NCBI GenBank assembly: GCA_029718625.1
Contig: CM056380.1
Coordinates: 103,731,893 to 103,795,892, forward strand
Direction: 5' to 3'
Length of the DNA: 64,000 nt
Source: Synaphobranchus kaupii
Lineage: Eukaryota > Chordata > Actinopteri > Anguilliformes > Synaphobranchidae
Under the pieces are notes generated by a model. The model ran no database searches and was not told the origin of the DNA. It saw only the letters and a list, made by a program, of their open reading frames with translations. The position numbers and the translations under genes are program-made. Shown one piece after another: positions 11,671-24,451 of this stretch (positions are counted from its first letter, which is position 1; each line of letters starts with the position of its first letter).

Positions 11671-13387
11671 CATTCTTATTTATTTGGCAGTAACAGATGG
11701 TATGCCTTCACTATGGTGGGCCTAATTGGACTACGCCACCCTCTGTTTACTGAGGGGAGGGACCTCTGCAGCTCAGTGCAAACCAATTCATACACATACT
11801 CTCCTTTAATAAATCAGGCAACCAACAGGGATGTGAATCAATTGCTGGTACAAGCAGTTTTATTACAATCAAAACATACCAAGTTGAGACAGAGAAGGAG
11901 GGAGAGAAGGAAGAGAAAATCCAAAGCAGGCTACAGTTCTCGACACTTACAAGGCAGGAGAAAAGAGAGGGTGGACTGTGAAACACACAAGAGAAGATAA
12001 GTGAAACGCACTTCAATAAAGCACATTACATACCAACCACCTCACCAGTGCCCACCTTCAGTGCTCCAAGGCTGTAGCCCGCCGTGGTAAAAGAGCTTCG
12101 TTAGGTAGCAGCTAAAAGAATCAAAGAATGTCAGGCTATAAAAACAATAATAATAATAATAATAATATAATAATAATAATAATAATACCCTCGTATTGCA
12201 GTTATAGCCTATTTCAGGTGATATACGGACACAAATCAAAACCAAACAAAGATACAAACAAAATTCCAAAGTAAACGGTAATTGGCGCTTGATCCTGTGA
12301 ACAGAAATAACACTAAGCGCGATATCTTTAAATACAAGAAGTTTATACCATTTAAAACAAAACCCCGGAATGAATGGTTTACCTTTTTAATTAAAATATG
12401 CTCCCAACAAATTAGTTGGGAACTTCCGTGTGAGACTCATGCATTTGGCTTCCAAATATTATTTTTTTTTAAAAGGACAACGGCGACCTAAAAATATAAA
12501 AACAAACAGCGAATTCCTCAGAGGTTTACGTTAAATGACACGCTAACAAATCTGGTGGCTAACAAACTTACGAAAACCATTCAAAATACCTTGTTATAGA
12601 AGTTGCCGTCTGCACAATGTAGCCACTTAACTAGTTACTCCAAGGCAATGCAATCAACACCATTGGATCTCTATGGATAAAAACAGCGTCTTATACACTT
12701 ACATAAGATTATTACTACACCAATAAAATACAAGTTAAATACCTTAAAATCCGTGTTTTTCCCACGAGACTCATTCAATGGCCACGGGCTTTCTAAAAAC
12801 TCACGTCTACCCTTGACCTCTATTTATAGGAACTAGGATGATGGTAATTGTAGTCCTACTGACGATGCTTTACCTTAAACCCGCTGCAAGATGCAATGCT
12901 TATCCATGCCCACTGAAGTGATAATACATGTTTAATGTAGTTTTAATAACCGATGTTCATATCCCATCTCGATTTAAAATTGATATCAGCGAAGCGAGTA
13001 GGCTATTATTTAACAATAACAAGAGATTATAGGTTGGTGATCGATTACCTATATATTAATTCTGATTTAATTACATGGTTATTAGCAACCCCCTCTTTGG
13101 ATAGTTTATTTGTTTGGCCTAATAACTGGCCTAAAAATGTGAATAATCTCAATGTTGCATTTTTAGTAAGGTAATTTATTACATGACACTGGGGAAGGCA
13201 TATGAGTTACTTGTTGTAGGCTGTATGGATAGATAAAATAACACAAAGCATCGTATTTGTTTTTGGTGTGTGATGAATATTTTTCCTTTTTATTTCAGGT
13301 AGGTAGAGAAAATAATGAAAATAAATAGGTGCATATATGGGCTATACACACCCACATACAAATGCAAACATAACACACAGTGTAGGT
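11671..13387. other. No gene seen; (AAT)n microsatellite
   Basis: No coding sequence is supported. A (TAA/AAT)n microsatellite lies at about 12145-12187. The 95-codon frame at 11713-12000 is lysine/arginine-rich because of AGGA-type low complexity and is not credible. Confidence 0.5.
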
Positions 13388-15454
13388 CCGAATCTAATCC
13401 CGTAAATTCAATTCTCCGCTTCTGGCGCCCTGGGACTTTAAAAGCCTGCTTTTCCACCTTGGCAGATTGCTTGATAGCGAAACTCGTGCGTGTTTAGTGC
13501 GATCAAGGAATAGGCTAAATGGAGTATGATCAATATTATCCGGACTAACCATTAGCCTATGAGTTCCCGGTAATTCCCGTCAGGGCTGTTATTTTACAAA
13601 ATATATGCGGTTAAATTTCGTTAAAAGCACCTGCAACAGCTGAGAATAAGCTATCAATGGCTTCAGTCTCACCTAAGAAAACGCCAAATTAGCCTGGGCC
13701 CCGTTTCCCAAAAGGATCTTAGATAAAGACCATCTTAGGCTATTTTGTTTTAATATTAGTTTCATTGTTTGGTTTTTGTCTTTCTCCCTCTATTTTTATT
13801 ATTTGTTTTATGTAATATCAGTAAATATTAATAATTTTAATCATGAAATGCAGACAACACAAACACAAAACACCCGGAAATGGACTGGACCCTAATGCGC
13901 GACTCGAACACAGGAATGCCTAAACTCAATATTTTATTGTTGATCAGGGTAGTCCTGAGCAAGGGGAGAAAGGCAAAAGGTGGTTAATATTCCAAGCCGG
14001 AACTGGAATGAGCAAGACAGACAACAGAGCGCGTAGCTCTTAATAAATTATGCTTCGACCAATTCTCCTGAAGCATAGGGAGAACATAGATGACAGACAG
14101 TCCAGGTATGAGGCAGCGGGGGAGTAGTGGGAGCAGGAGAGGCCAGGTAAGGAGATGGAGACGGACAACCAGTTTGGTGGAGCAGGGGATGAGCGGGAGC
14201 GGATGTGCAGGACAGTGGAGCAGAGTCCAGGCAGGACGCAGGCGTTGCAGCAGGGCAGCGGCAGTAGCGGCACAGCAGCAGCAGGGCGGCAGCAGCGACA
14301 GCAGAGGCAGAAGCGACAGCACATCAACAGCAACCGCAACACTGGCAGTTGGCGGGCACAGCCGCAGAGTGGAGGAACAGGAGCCCAGGCTGCATGCACA
14401 CACGTCAGGTGGAAGGCAGGGAAACCGCAACACAGGCAGGTATAACAAACGACTGCAGGCTGGCAGACTGAAGCAGACAAAGTTAGTATAGCGAGGCAGG
14501 AATATTGAACAGCGGGAAGCGCCGTTCCAGACAGGAGCAGACTTCGACTTTAACAGACTGGTAAGGCGAATTACACCGGTACCGAACAAGACTCAGATTT
14601 AACTGACTAGACTAGATACAAGGACTCAAGACAGACCAGAGGTTTTAGACAAAGAGTATTAACGAACTGGCACAGGACAGAGAACACCGGGTGACTAAAT
14701 GCAAACATTAATTGGTATCAATTAGGTGCGGCGTGCGAATGTATGCGAGAGTGATTAACAGAGCGGAGAGTGTGGAATGCATGCGAAACGGGGAAATGGG
14801 ATAGGCTGAGAGAAGTGAAGTGAAACAGAGTGACACAAAGGGGAAACCACGCCCAACCTGCAGCAAGAGGGAAACGGACTATAGAGAGACGAACACGAGA
14901 CAGGAGGAGAGGGAAAACACGGGAAACAATATGACGGGAGTGAGAACATCACAACACTCTTAAGATGATCTTAACTCTAAGATGCTTTTCGCAAATGGGG
15001 CCCTGCTTGTTCAACAAATTTTGTTGGATTATGCAATGAAAATGTCAAACATCAATTCCATCAGGCTGTTCTCATGGATTTCTCTAAGTTATCCTTAATG
15101 ATGACACTAAATACAATAAAGTTGTCAGGTTGGCAACCCATATGTTCATGCATGTTTCCCCTTGTTTTATAATGTCCTGTTTATGGAAATGCGACATGAC
15201 TTTAGACCAGGTTTGTGGTGGTTCTAGCGCAAGCGCTTTCTGCTGGCTCAAGATAGCAATACGCCACAAAGAATCCTGGCCACTCCTCATCTAAAGACCA
15301 ACACGCCCAGTTCACTTGTAATGGGCGCAAGAATACATGGTAGTTAAAGGACGTAAGCGTTAGGCGTTATAATGAACCTAGCGCCGGGTGTAAGATAGCA
15401 AAGACACTTGCGTTTGGGTTAGCGCCGCTTTGCGCCGGGTGTAAGATAGGGCCC
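13388..15454 (-). mobile_element. GGGCCC-ended repeat (internal-deletion copy), interrupted
   Basis: The segments 13388-13696 and 15003-15454 are the reverse complement of one continuous stretch at about 60850-61580, for instance gccaacctgacaactttatt near 15128 and ttttaacgaaatttaaccgc near 13620. The terminus at 15454 reads, on the minus strand, GGGGCCCTATCTTACACCCG. The other end is truncated at about 13388. Between the two parts sits another element (13697-15002), whose removal restores continuity. Confidence 0.75.
13697..15002. mobile_element. GGCCCC-ended DNA transposon (PIF/Harbinger-like?)
   Basis: Left end GGCCCCGTTTCCCAAAAGGA and the complementary right end (gcttttcgcaaatggggcc) form ~45-bp imperfect inverted repeats including CTTAGA. 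They are flanked by CTG on both sides (13694-13696, 15003-15005), and the empty site is preserved in the related copy near 61105. A 3-bp duplication and GGSCCC ends suggest PIF/Harbinger, but there is no transposase. Inside (about 13850-14955) is a sequence homologous to the solo-LTR-like unit at 25593-27016. Confidence 0.75.
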
Positions 15455-16526
15455 CTAGTCTCTTTGGCTATGCAGTTGCTTTTTCCCGCTTCTCTCCTGC
15501 CTTGGCCTGACTGCGACTTTCTTGTTAACAATGTATTGCTTTGTGATACAACCTAATAAATGTGTGGGAAGTGCTCCACCTCAGATTCCGAACGAGAATA
15601 ATGAAAAAAAATAGGAAACACGCCAGAAAACTGTGCCGAAAATAACTACTGAACAATGTGTCAACAATAGCCAAATGGAATTTGGATTGGATTGTAATCG
15701 TGAATAAAGACATCACAAAGTGATGACAGTGTCACCCGTTCATGTCATGTCCACCACTGGCGATTTTGTGAAGGGTAATGAGACCCTGAAGAAGTAGGTG
15801 GCTTTTCGGCACCAGGCCACTAAACAAGATAAGTCTGCCTGAGGTAAGTTATGATTTAGAAATTATTGAGTTTACTCTGGTAGGCTACCTTCATTTATAA
15901 CAGTTATCTCTGTGGCCATTGCAATGCAATCAGTCAGTTATACTGAGGGATCAACTAGTTAATAAAGTCAGCCAATATTCAGCCCACCAGTGTTTAATGA
16001 ATCTATGCACTGCTTGTAGTTCTTACTGATATTGATGCCAATTGCCCATACATGAGACCGGTAGGTCCGACTACTGTTTTTGACAAAGCTGAAATGTTAT
16101 TTTGTAAATTGTCCGCATTTATTTTGAAATGCCCCTGGAGTTTAGTCAGTGGGGGTCGTAAGTAATAACGGCAATAACAGCATATGTGTAACAGAGTTTG
16201 AGCATAGCTACAGGATCAGCGGGGTGTTGTCTTTACAACTAGAGGGAATAGACTGTATGCACTATCTGCTTTAAAAATATGGCCATCTCTGCTTCATAAA
16301 CAAGTAGATTTGGGATCCTACTTCATATGTACTGGGTAGCCTAAATCAGTGGGGATTCTGATATTCCAGCAAAGAAAAAACCTACATCTACGTGCCTCAG
16401 CACTGCCATTAAATTAATTACAGCGCTGTGAACATTACAGCTAAAATTAAAATCAGCGAGCAGCTTCAGCTGCTGCAAACACTGGCCAGATAAAAGAGTG
16501 AGCACAAGAGAGAGAGGAAAGAGATG

Positions 16527-16529
<3 letters not shown>

Positions 16530-16597
<68 letters not shown>
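16530..16597. repeat. (GA)n microsatellite
   Basis: Uninterrupted AG dinucleotide run preceded by imperfect AG-rich sequence. Confidence 0.95.
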
Positions 16598-16600
<3 letters not shown>

Positions 16601-16984
16601 CTTAGAATACCCTATCAATGGAATTATTGAAAAAGATTGCCAAGCATTTACAACAACAACTGTTTGTACTGACTAGTTTGGTAACTATACAGCCACTGAC
16701 AGTAAAATGTAACAGTGTGTGGTTATGAGAGAGGTCAAGGAAGGAGAGGACAGACAGAGGAAGAGAACAGCAGAGAAAGAGAGAACATGGAGGGAAAACA
16801 CTATACTGAAGCCCATGCCTGTAGACTGAAATGAAGAGGGAATCAAGCCGTGACAGAGGAACAAATCTATTTTTGGGTGCCTGCAAAAGCACATCGGGAC
16901 GAGTGAAGGACTTTCATGCAACACGCTCCTATCACCCACCCCTTGGCTGTCCGTAGCCATCCCAACAATTCAAATGCAAAATGC

Positions 16985-16996
16985 ACACACACACGC

Positions 16997-17084
<88 letters not shown>

Positions 17085-17093
17085 GCAGTAGAC

Positions 17094-17136
<43 letters not shown>
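16985..17136. repeat. (CA)n - (AT)n - (TG)n microsatellite, inverted pair
   Basis: A CA run of over 80 bp is followed by a short AT run and a 22-bp spacer, then a TG run of about 36 bp. The CA and TG runs are reverse complements and can pair as a hairpin. Confidence 0.95.
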
Positions 17137-17139
<3 letters not shown>

Positions 17140-19152
17140 GTGTGCGTGCTAAAAGCAACATACAGCCCAGGCCTTTCTTACTGACTAATTAACAACTAAG
17201 AATGAATACTCCACTGCCCCTCAGACTGCAACCTGGATGTGAAATATTTTGACGACATGACAAATGATCTTACTAAATGTCATATAACAAGAGTACATTG
17301 CAAGTAAGCAAAACAAAAGCACAACATTCAAATTTACATAGATGAGCAAGGTTTTCTTTTCTAAACCCCGGAATGAAATCCTGAGAAAGGGGGCATCGTT
17401 GGCCAAGGTTTCTCAGAGTTGGCATGCGATGCAGCAGCCATCTGCTGAAAAGCAGTGAACCAGACTTCCTCGCAAAAACATCACTTTTATTAAAGTGCCT
17501 CGTGCTAATGGGGTGCAAGCAGTGGTCTTACATATTATACTTGGCCTTGTCATCTTAATGATAACTACAAAGATTCAATGGGACTGGCAACCATGACAAA
17601 TATATATCAGCATACTTATCTGTCACACAAACTGAACTGAACATTGAATCAAAAAACTACACAGCATTTCAAGTTTGGTAATATTTATTGGAGATGAGAT
17701 TGAATAAATGAATGAATAAACTGGTTACCAGACGAAGACCACATGAAATGCCAGCAGTGACAGATAATCCTTTCAGGTCTTTTTCCACTGTCACAGTGGT
17801 GCGAATACCTCACAGGAACTGCTCTGTGTTACGGCAACCAAACTAATTTACTACTGTGTATCCAGACGCAAATGGTTTTATGTTGCTGGCAGTGGAATCA
17901 CAGAATCTTCTAAACTCACACGAGGAATGTCAAGAGTTCCTCTCTCCCTCTCCCACTCTCTCTCTCTCACTCTCACACACACACACACTCTCTCTATGTG
18001 AGAGAGACGAGTACTTAAGGGGGGATTTGTGTGTGCGCGTACGTGTTGGTTAGTTTCTGCGCATGTGTATAAACATTATCCGTGATGTGAACCAATCCCT
18101 TGTCTCTACAGTTGGGGGATTAACAAACTCCCAAAAGATCTTGTATGTCGTACATTTAATTCAATTATTTCCAAACAAGGTGCAATATGTGCGGTAGCAG
18201 GTTTCACAGTGTCTTCAAGAGAGATAATCCCAGCAAGGGTTAAGATATGTGAGGTACATGCACATGGCAGTGGGATGGGGACAGGGAGGGACGTCACGGC
18301 TGTGTATACAGTATATACATGGCTCCCAGGGGGGAACAGGTTGTAACTTGTTGCCTGTGTGTGACATTGGCTCTTCGCGTAAACTGTCAAGAGAGAGACA
18401 GCAGCTGCCCTAGACTAACACTGGGGGCATAATAACCATGAACTGGTTGTCACCCAGGGAATCCAGTGCCAAGTAGGCACTTACACTGTTTGGAAATAAA
18501 ATTAAGAGGCTTTTTTGAAGATGAGAAAGTTATACAATTTTTTAGTTATACAATGAAATAAGAATATATATATGTAGAATATATGTGGATTCTTTCTTGG
18601 TATATATGCATACTCATTAAGTGCATTCACCACGCACATATATTCTCCAGCTCTGTTTTATTAATTATGTTGTTTAGGTTCACTTTCATGGCTTGACTTT
18701 ACCTCAGATTAAATATATAATTTTGATAGCAAACTCATAGCATGGATCACCTCTCTGCCTAACATTTAGTACAAAGGCAAGTGCTGTATATCAAACACAG
18801 AAATGTTAAGTGCACAACACAGAGATGTTGACAGAGATTGCACTCAAGTGAAATAAAAGTTTCCAGTGGAATCATGCACAGTTAACAACATGAAAAAATT
18901 CATAACAACCCCGCCCCTTCCCATACACACACATGCACACACGCACGCATACACACACACCTTTTCAGGTGAGAGGTATCATCTGAATTTAGATCCCAAA
19001 TAAGGGGTGTTATTTTGAGGGCGCAGCCAAAGTATTTGCACGTGTTATCATTTCACACTTTGCAGGTGATCAACTAAGAGTCATTATGTAAATCACTCCA
19101 GCCACAAACAGCCATATTTAAATGAGAGATTTTTGCATGTTTGGAATGGTTA

Positions 19153-19580
19153 CACTGTAGGAGATGTCTCGTAAGAAAACGGTGAAAAGACTGGCAGCGA
19201 TGTTGCCAGTGAGAAACCATTTAATGAATTTGAAAGAAATCTATAATTCATGTTATTTTAGATTACTGTTAAATAATTATTCTACATGGCTTTGACAGTG
19301 TTTTGAAATTTTTTTTTACAAACATTTTACTTTAAAAATATAGTTTTTTTCCACTGCAAAAAAAAAACTTACAGGATTTCACAGTCTTTTTTAACACAGT
19401 CATGTAGAATACCAACAATAACTCATTATTTAACAGTCATCCCATAAAATAACAGGATTTATACAGTTAAATAGCAAGATTTATAGGCTACAGCTAAATA
19501 AAAGGATTCAGTTTTCCGCCTTCATTAAATTGCTTTTCACTGGCAACATTGCTGCCTTTTTCATGGTATTTTTTACAGTG
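19153..19580. mobile_element. CACTG-ended MITE (CACTA/EnSpm-like)
   Basis: Ends CACTGTA... and ...TACAGTG with ~70-bp inverted arms containing ggcagcgatgttgccagtga (left) and the complement tcactggcaacattgctgcc (right). TA flanks both sides. Its termini share CACTG with the 15.4-kb element at 30223-45635. No coding sequence. Confidence 0.75.
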
Positions 19581-20309
19581 TAGGTATAGGCTACTGCTAC
19601 ACTGAACAAGCTGGTGGTTAAATATGAACTGTTTCACTGGAAGTCTCTTAGTTTCTGCAGGGTGTTACAGATGTTTGTGAGGACTGAAATGATCAACTAT
19701 GCTTAATATCACTACTCGCACCATTAGTGTCACATAAAATCTAAATATTAAATAAATATAAATTATAAACTATAAATTCGAACTCCTCCGAGACCATTTG
19801 ACATATCAACATGCAACTCAAACCGATTTGTTCAGGGGACGATTCTCTAAAGAATCACGAAGAGATTTTCCTGATTTTCCAAATATCCTGATTGCAGTAA
19901 GCCAATAAAAACTGTTGTAGGCATGGCTAGTCACGAATACGCTAATAACTCTTCAATTCGTCAATGGATATTAATAAAATTTGGTTTCTGTACTTGCACT
20001 GACCTTCTGAACCAAACTCTAAAGTATTGGCTCAATAGAATTAAATGGTGGCGCTATAGAGCATAATCAATTTTTTTAAATGCATAAATTCATAAAAAAT
20101 CACCATTATTTTTTAGACATTTAAAACTTGCTTTAGTGATCAATTTCCTCATCTGGAACATATGTATGTCCCACATATGTCACTGCCATCTTGGATTGGC
20201 CACCATTTTGGAAATGCTATTACCATTTCCCTTCATGAAAAATCACTGTTGTGTTTTAAACATTGAAAATTATGTGTCGTCATCAATCAATGGGCAGCCA
20301 CAGGTTATC

Positions 20310-20500
20310 TGTTATGGCTTAGTGGTACGAGCAATGGCTTGGTATGTGGGGACTCGGGTTCAATCCCCACCATAGGTTACTTTTCTTTTCGATGAAAACA
20401 ATGCACAGTTTGTTATGCTTTTCACACTTAATAATGTTCTTTTCACATTATTGCAAAGGTGAAGAAACTTTACTATATTAACTATTCACTGTTTCACTAG
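20310..20500 (+). mobile_element. tRNA-headed SINE, copy 2
   Basis: The head tggcttagtggtacgagcaa (A-box region) and ggttcaatcccc (B-box) is followed by ttttcttttcgatgaaaaca and tcttttcacattattgcaaagg, matching copy 1 at 1768-1960 over the head and body. Confidence 0.7.
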
Positions 20501-20617
20501 TACTTAAATGAGTGAAACAAATAAAGTTTTAATAAAGTTATTATTTTTCCTGCCAAATTCTTCATCAAAAATGCTCCATACCCTCCAATAATTCTCTCCA
20601 TACCAAACAACATCTGC

Positions 20618-20790
20618 AATGGCTTTGTAGTTAGTGTGATTGCCTTTGCTGTGGGATGCCCGGGTTCAAATCCCACCGAGTACCAAAGGTTGCGTTTCTT
20701 TTCGATGACATGCGCTTTCTCATGCTTTTCACATCTACAAATCTTATTTTCACATTAATGGGGGAGGAAACACTAAAACACATTTTTTGA
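20618..20790 (+). mobile_element. tRNA-headed SINE, copy 3
   Basis: The head (atggctttgtagttagtgtg, ggttcaaatccc) and body (tttcttttcgatgacatgcg, cttattttcacattaatggg) match copies 1 and 2. It lies only ~120 bp after copy 2 in the same orientation. Confidence 0.7.
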
Positions 20791-21238
20791 GTTAATATCT
20801 AGGCATTGCCTCAGATTGAAGGTCCCTTTCATGAATGTCTTCTCAAATTATTCAGTTTACATTCAGTTTATGATTTGAAGCATATTGATGAAATCTGGTT
20901 GCTATACTAGCACTCACATCAAGAGCCAAACTGTAAAGTATTGGCCAAATTGAATCAAATAGTGGCACTATAGAGTACAATATGTATTTTTTTAATTTAT
21001 GAATTCAAATATTGGTAACAATTTGGACAATGCCATAGTGCTGAAAGATTTATATGTTTTATATGGCATATGGATGCCAGTAGCCTGTAAGCCAATAATT
21101 AGGGTCGCACATTTGATAATAGCCTACTAGAATGTCCGTGGTTTTTTAGACGGGATTTCCCGGGAAACCCGGGAGCGAGGTGTAATAATCTCGGGTTTAA
21201 AAATAGCAAATTCTCTGGAAAATATTAAACACAAGGTA

Positions 21239-21916
21239 GTATCGGGACGGAAAGTATTCGGGCAGTGACACATTTTTTGTTGTTTGGCTCTGTACTCCTG
21301 AAGATTGGATTTGAAATGGTACAGTGACTATGAGGCTAAAGTGCAAACTTTCAGCTTTAATTTGAGGGATTTAAACATCCATATCTACTGCATATCTGGC
21401 AGCAGAGTGATTGTTTGAGGCTTGTTTGATACCTCAGACCCTTGATGACTTACAGCCATTTTACCAACCATGTATTCCCTACTGTTCCAGCATAATTTAT
21501 AGCTAAATCTAGTCCCATCCCCCAATTCCCACAGAGATCCATTCAAATGCACAGACGTTATAGTATCGCTTGTAAGAGTACCAGAAAATAAAATATCAAG
21601 AGTCTTTTGATGTTGTTGGGTCACAGACATCAGGAAGTCGTGGCATACAAAGGATATGCAACCAAATATTAAATATGATGACTTTAAGTTTTTGTTAATT
21701 TGTCCAATTACTTTTCGTCCCCTAAAATGGAGAGGACTATGTATAAAAAGGGCTACAATTGCTACACGGTTCACCCGATATGTATGTAAAAACCCTCAAA
21801 GCTGAAAGTCTGCACTTCAACGTCATCATCACTGTTCCATTTCAAATCCAATGTTCTGGAATATAGAGCCAAAACAACAAAAATTGTCACTGCCCTCAAA
21901 TGTTTGGTCCCCACTG
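21239..21916. mobile_element. Tc1-type MITE (TIR type 2) carrying the shared core
   Basis: Inverted arms contain ggctctgtactcctgaagat (left) and the complementary gttctggaatatagagccaa (right). TA flanks both ends. The terminal repeats differ from those of 4202-4912 and 6878-7322, yet the centre (about 21446-21682) is the same core. No transposase. Confidence 0.8.
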
Positions 21917-23233
21917 TATACAGTGGGGTCTGTTGTTAGTTCCCCAACTCCTGTCCTTCCTCCTGAGCCACAGGCAAAATCTACATGGTATGTTGAAAGC
22001 AGCTCTGGTGGCTTGATAACAGTCTGGAATGCATTGCTTATCATATTTAGATCCACTCAACCCCAGTGAGAAATACACATACAAAACAATAGAGACAACA
22101 AGAGTGATCATGTTCATCCTAAAGTGCATCTTACTTGAGTGGTCTCCTTCAGGTTGACAATGCCCCCCATACTACTAGCTTTAGTGGTACTGATTTAATT
22201 TGTTTAATATGCATCTAAACAATGTAAACCATGTGCTCTGGCCATCTCAGTCCCTAGATCTGAACACCTATGGGAGGTGCTAATGTGTGCCTGAAATGAT
22301 GCCCCCAAAGAAAACACATTTATTTAGGAAGAATGGTGTTAAATTTATTCACTAATGTATCAGACACTTCTATAATCTGTGGTAAAATGCGGTTTCGTAT
22401 TACTGGGGGAATCTTCTAGATATCTGAATTGGATTTCAGTGGGTTGAGATCTGGAGACGACTATAACATATATCTTTATATTATGCTCATCATCATTCAG
22501 TGAACTCCTGGATGACACATCACAGAGACTCCCAAAGGCACAAAAATCACATAATAAAGATTACTTTAAGATTACTTAAATTGGGGTGTATTTTTTTTAA
22601 CCCTCTAAGGGCTTGGGTCAATCCTACTTAAAAAACAATATCCCAAATTTTCTCAGTGTTTCTAGCTATATTTTATTAGCAACAGTAATTTAGTTAGCTA
22701 GCTATACTGCAAGCGAGCTATACTGAAAAAAAGTTTGTCAATATGTCTGAATAGCGAAGGGCATATGAAACAACAGTAGCACGATTTAGATTTTAAGCTA
22801 ATTACAATTTACCTCGACGTGTATTTCTAATTGTTTGCTATTATCAAAGATCCTTCACAAGCGAGCTATAAGTTACTGCTAGGCATTGGTGCTGGCTAGC
22901 TAGCAAAAAATAGTTTGTCAATGCGTCTGAATAGCGAACTTCACAACAGTAGGACGATTGCCAGATTGTAAACGAATTACAATTTACCTCGACATTTATT
23001 TCTAATTGTTTGCCATTATCGAAGATCCTTTAATTCAATAGTAATATCGTCGAGGTTGTAGCCCACTCATGATGTTTGTTGATGCTGTGGGCTAGAACAA
23101 AGAAATGCATTTACTCGTCATAGGCTGTGGGACGTTGCATGATGGGGGAATTCCGCATCAGTCAATAATGCTCGTTGATGGTAATACTCTAGAGTACAAG
23201 ATTACAGAGGGTTTTCGATGAAAGGGTCGATGA
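21917..23233. other. No gene seen; ~160-bp tandem duplication
   Basis: No coding sequence is supported. At about 22711-22860 and 22861-23032 two diverged copies lie in tandem, each containing gtctgaatagcgaa and then aattacaatttacctcgac with tatttctaattgtttg. Confidence 0.55.
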
Positions 23234-24451
23234 GAGGGTTTTCGACCCTCTCATAGCACTGAAACAGCCCTAGTCAAAGTATTCAATGACCTACTCCTTG
23301 CTTCTGATAGTGGCTATATCTCTGTACTCATGCTTCTGGATTTAAATGCAGCATTTGACACAGTTGATCACCTCATCCTCCTGGATAGGCTCGAAAATAT
23401 TGTTGGCCTCCGTGGACTGGCTCTATCCTGGTTTAGATCATACTTATCAGACCGATATCAATTTGTGCATCTTAACAATGACTCCTCCTATAAATCTAGG
23501 GTTAGATATGGAGTACCACAAGGATCTGTCCTTGGGCCTTTGCTCTTCTCTCTATACATGCTTCCCCTGGGACAAATCATTCGTAAACATGGCATTAACT
23601 TCCACTGCTATGCAGATGACACCCAGCTGTATCTATCAGTCAAGCCTGATGAAATTGTCTTGCTGTCAAAAATGGAAGCTTGTCTTATAGATATAAAGGA
23701 ATGGATGACCCATAACTTGCTCTTGCTAAACTCTGATAAGACAGAGGTAATGGTGGTGGGGCCCAAGTCCCTGAGATGCAAACTATCTGGCTATATGCCT
23801 AACATTGATGGAATTTCAATCACCTCAAGTGCTGTCATTAAAGATCTTGGTGTTACGTTTGATCCAGATCTAGTATTTGATACACACATTAAAGACATCT
23901 CTAGGGTTGCTTTCTATCACTTGAGGAATATCTCAAAAATTCGAAAAATACTGTCCCTACATGATGCTGAAAAGCTAGTCCATGCTTTTGTTACTTCTAG
24001 ATTAGATTATTGTAATGCTCTTTTGTCTGGATGTACACATTCCTCTCTGAAAGGGCTTCAGCTAATTCAAAATACAGCAGCTCGTATTCTCACGAGAACT
24101 AGAAGATTTGAACACATCAGCCCAGTGTTAGCTTCACTTCACTGGTTGCCAGTCAAATTTCGAATAGACTATAAGATTCTATTACTTACCTTTAAAGCCT
24201 TACATGGGCTTGCCCCCTTATATTTAAGGGATTTACTTTTCCCTTATAATCCCTCACGAACGCTCCGTTCGCAGGGCGCAGGCCTCCTTGTTATTCCTAA
24301 AATAGCTAAAAGTACCATAGGTGGTAGAGCCTTTTCCTATCGTGCTCCTCTCCTATGGAACAAATTGCCTGCTCATGTTCGGGGTGCAGACACTGTCAGT
24401 CTATTTAAAGCTAGGCTTAAAACTCATCTTTTTAGTCTGTCCTATAGTTGA
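23234..24451 (+). CDS. LINE reverse transcriptase ORF2, C-terminal part
   Basis: Open for about 405 codons from a preceding TGA at 23231. The order is [13 protein letters not shown], then the palm motifs [31 protein letters not shown] and [10 protein letters not shown] (catalytic Asp-Asp), then the thumb and the C-terminal [20 protein letters not shown] segment typical of L2/Maui-clade LINEs. The endonuclease and N-terminal RT parts are missing, so it cannot move on its own. The lack of any stop over 400 codons indicates a fairly recent insertion. It would copy LINE RNA at a nicked target in the nucleus. Confidence 0.9.
   Translation, partial: EGFRPSHSTETALVKVFNDLLLASDSGYISVLMLLDLNAAFDTVDHLILLDRLENIVGLRGLALSWFRSYLSDRYQFVHLNNDSSYKSRVRYGVPQGSVLGPLLFSLYMLPLGQIIRKHGINFHCYADDTQLYLSVKPDEIVLLSKMEACLIDIKEWMTHNLLLLNSDKTEVMVVGPKSLRCKLSGYMPNIDGISITSSAVIKDLGVTFDPDLVFDTHIKDISRVAFYHLRNISKIRKILSLHDAEKLVHAFVTSRLDYCNALLSGCTHSSLKGLQLIQNTAARILTRTRRFEHISPVLASLHWLPVKFRIDYKILLLTFKALHGLAPLYLRDLLFPYNPSRTLRSQGAGLLVIPKIAKSTIGGRAFSYRAPLLWNKLPAHVRGADTVSLFKARLKTHLFSLSYS

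Larger units (their letters stand above)
15456..19152. other. No gene seen; microsatellites
   Basis: No coding sequence is supported. It holds a (GA)n tract (about 16530-16597), a (CA)n tract (about 16985-17072) ending in (AT)n, a (TG)n tract (about 17099-17136), a CT/CA-rich tract (17940-17995) and a CA-rich tract (18918-18960). Dipeptide-repeat open frames here are microsatellite translations. Confidence 0.6.

Noticed and set aside
11713..12000. Basic 95-codon frame
   Set aside because: Arg/Lys richness comes from AGGA-type low complexity; no supporting context.
14090..14491. Overlapping open frames (133, 146 and 201 codons) on both strands
   Set aside because: All frames are open because of GCAG/GGCAGC-rich low-complexity sequence in an LTR-like repeat; no domain or splice context.
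16867..17192. Cys-Val and Thr-His repeat proteins
   Set aside because: Translations of CA/TG microsatellites.
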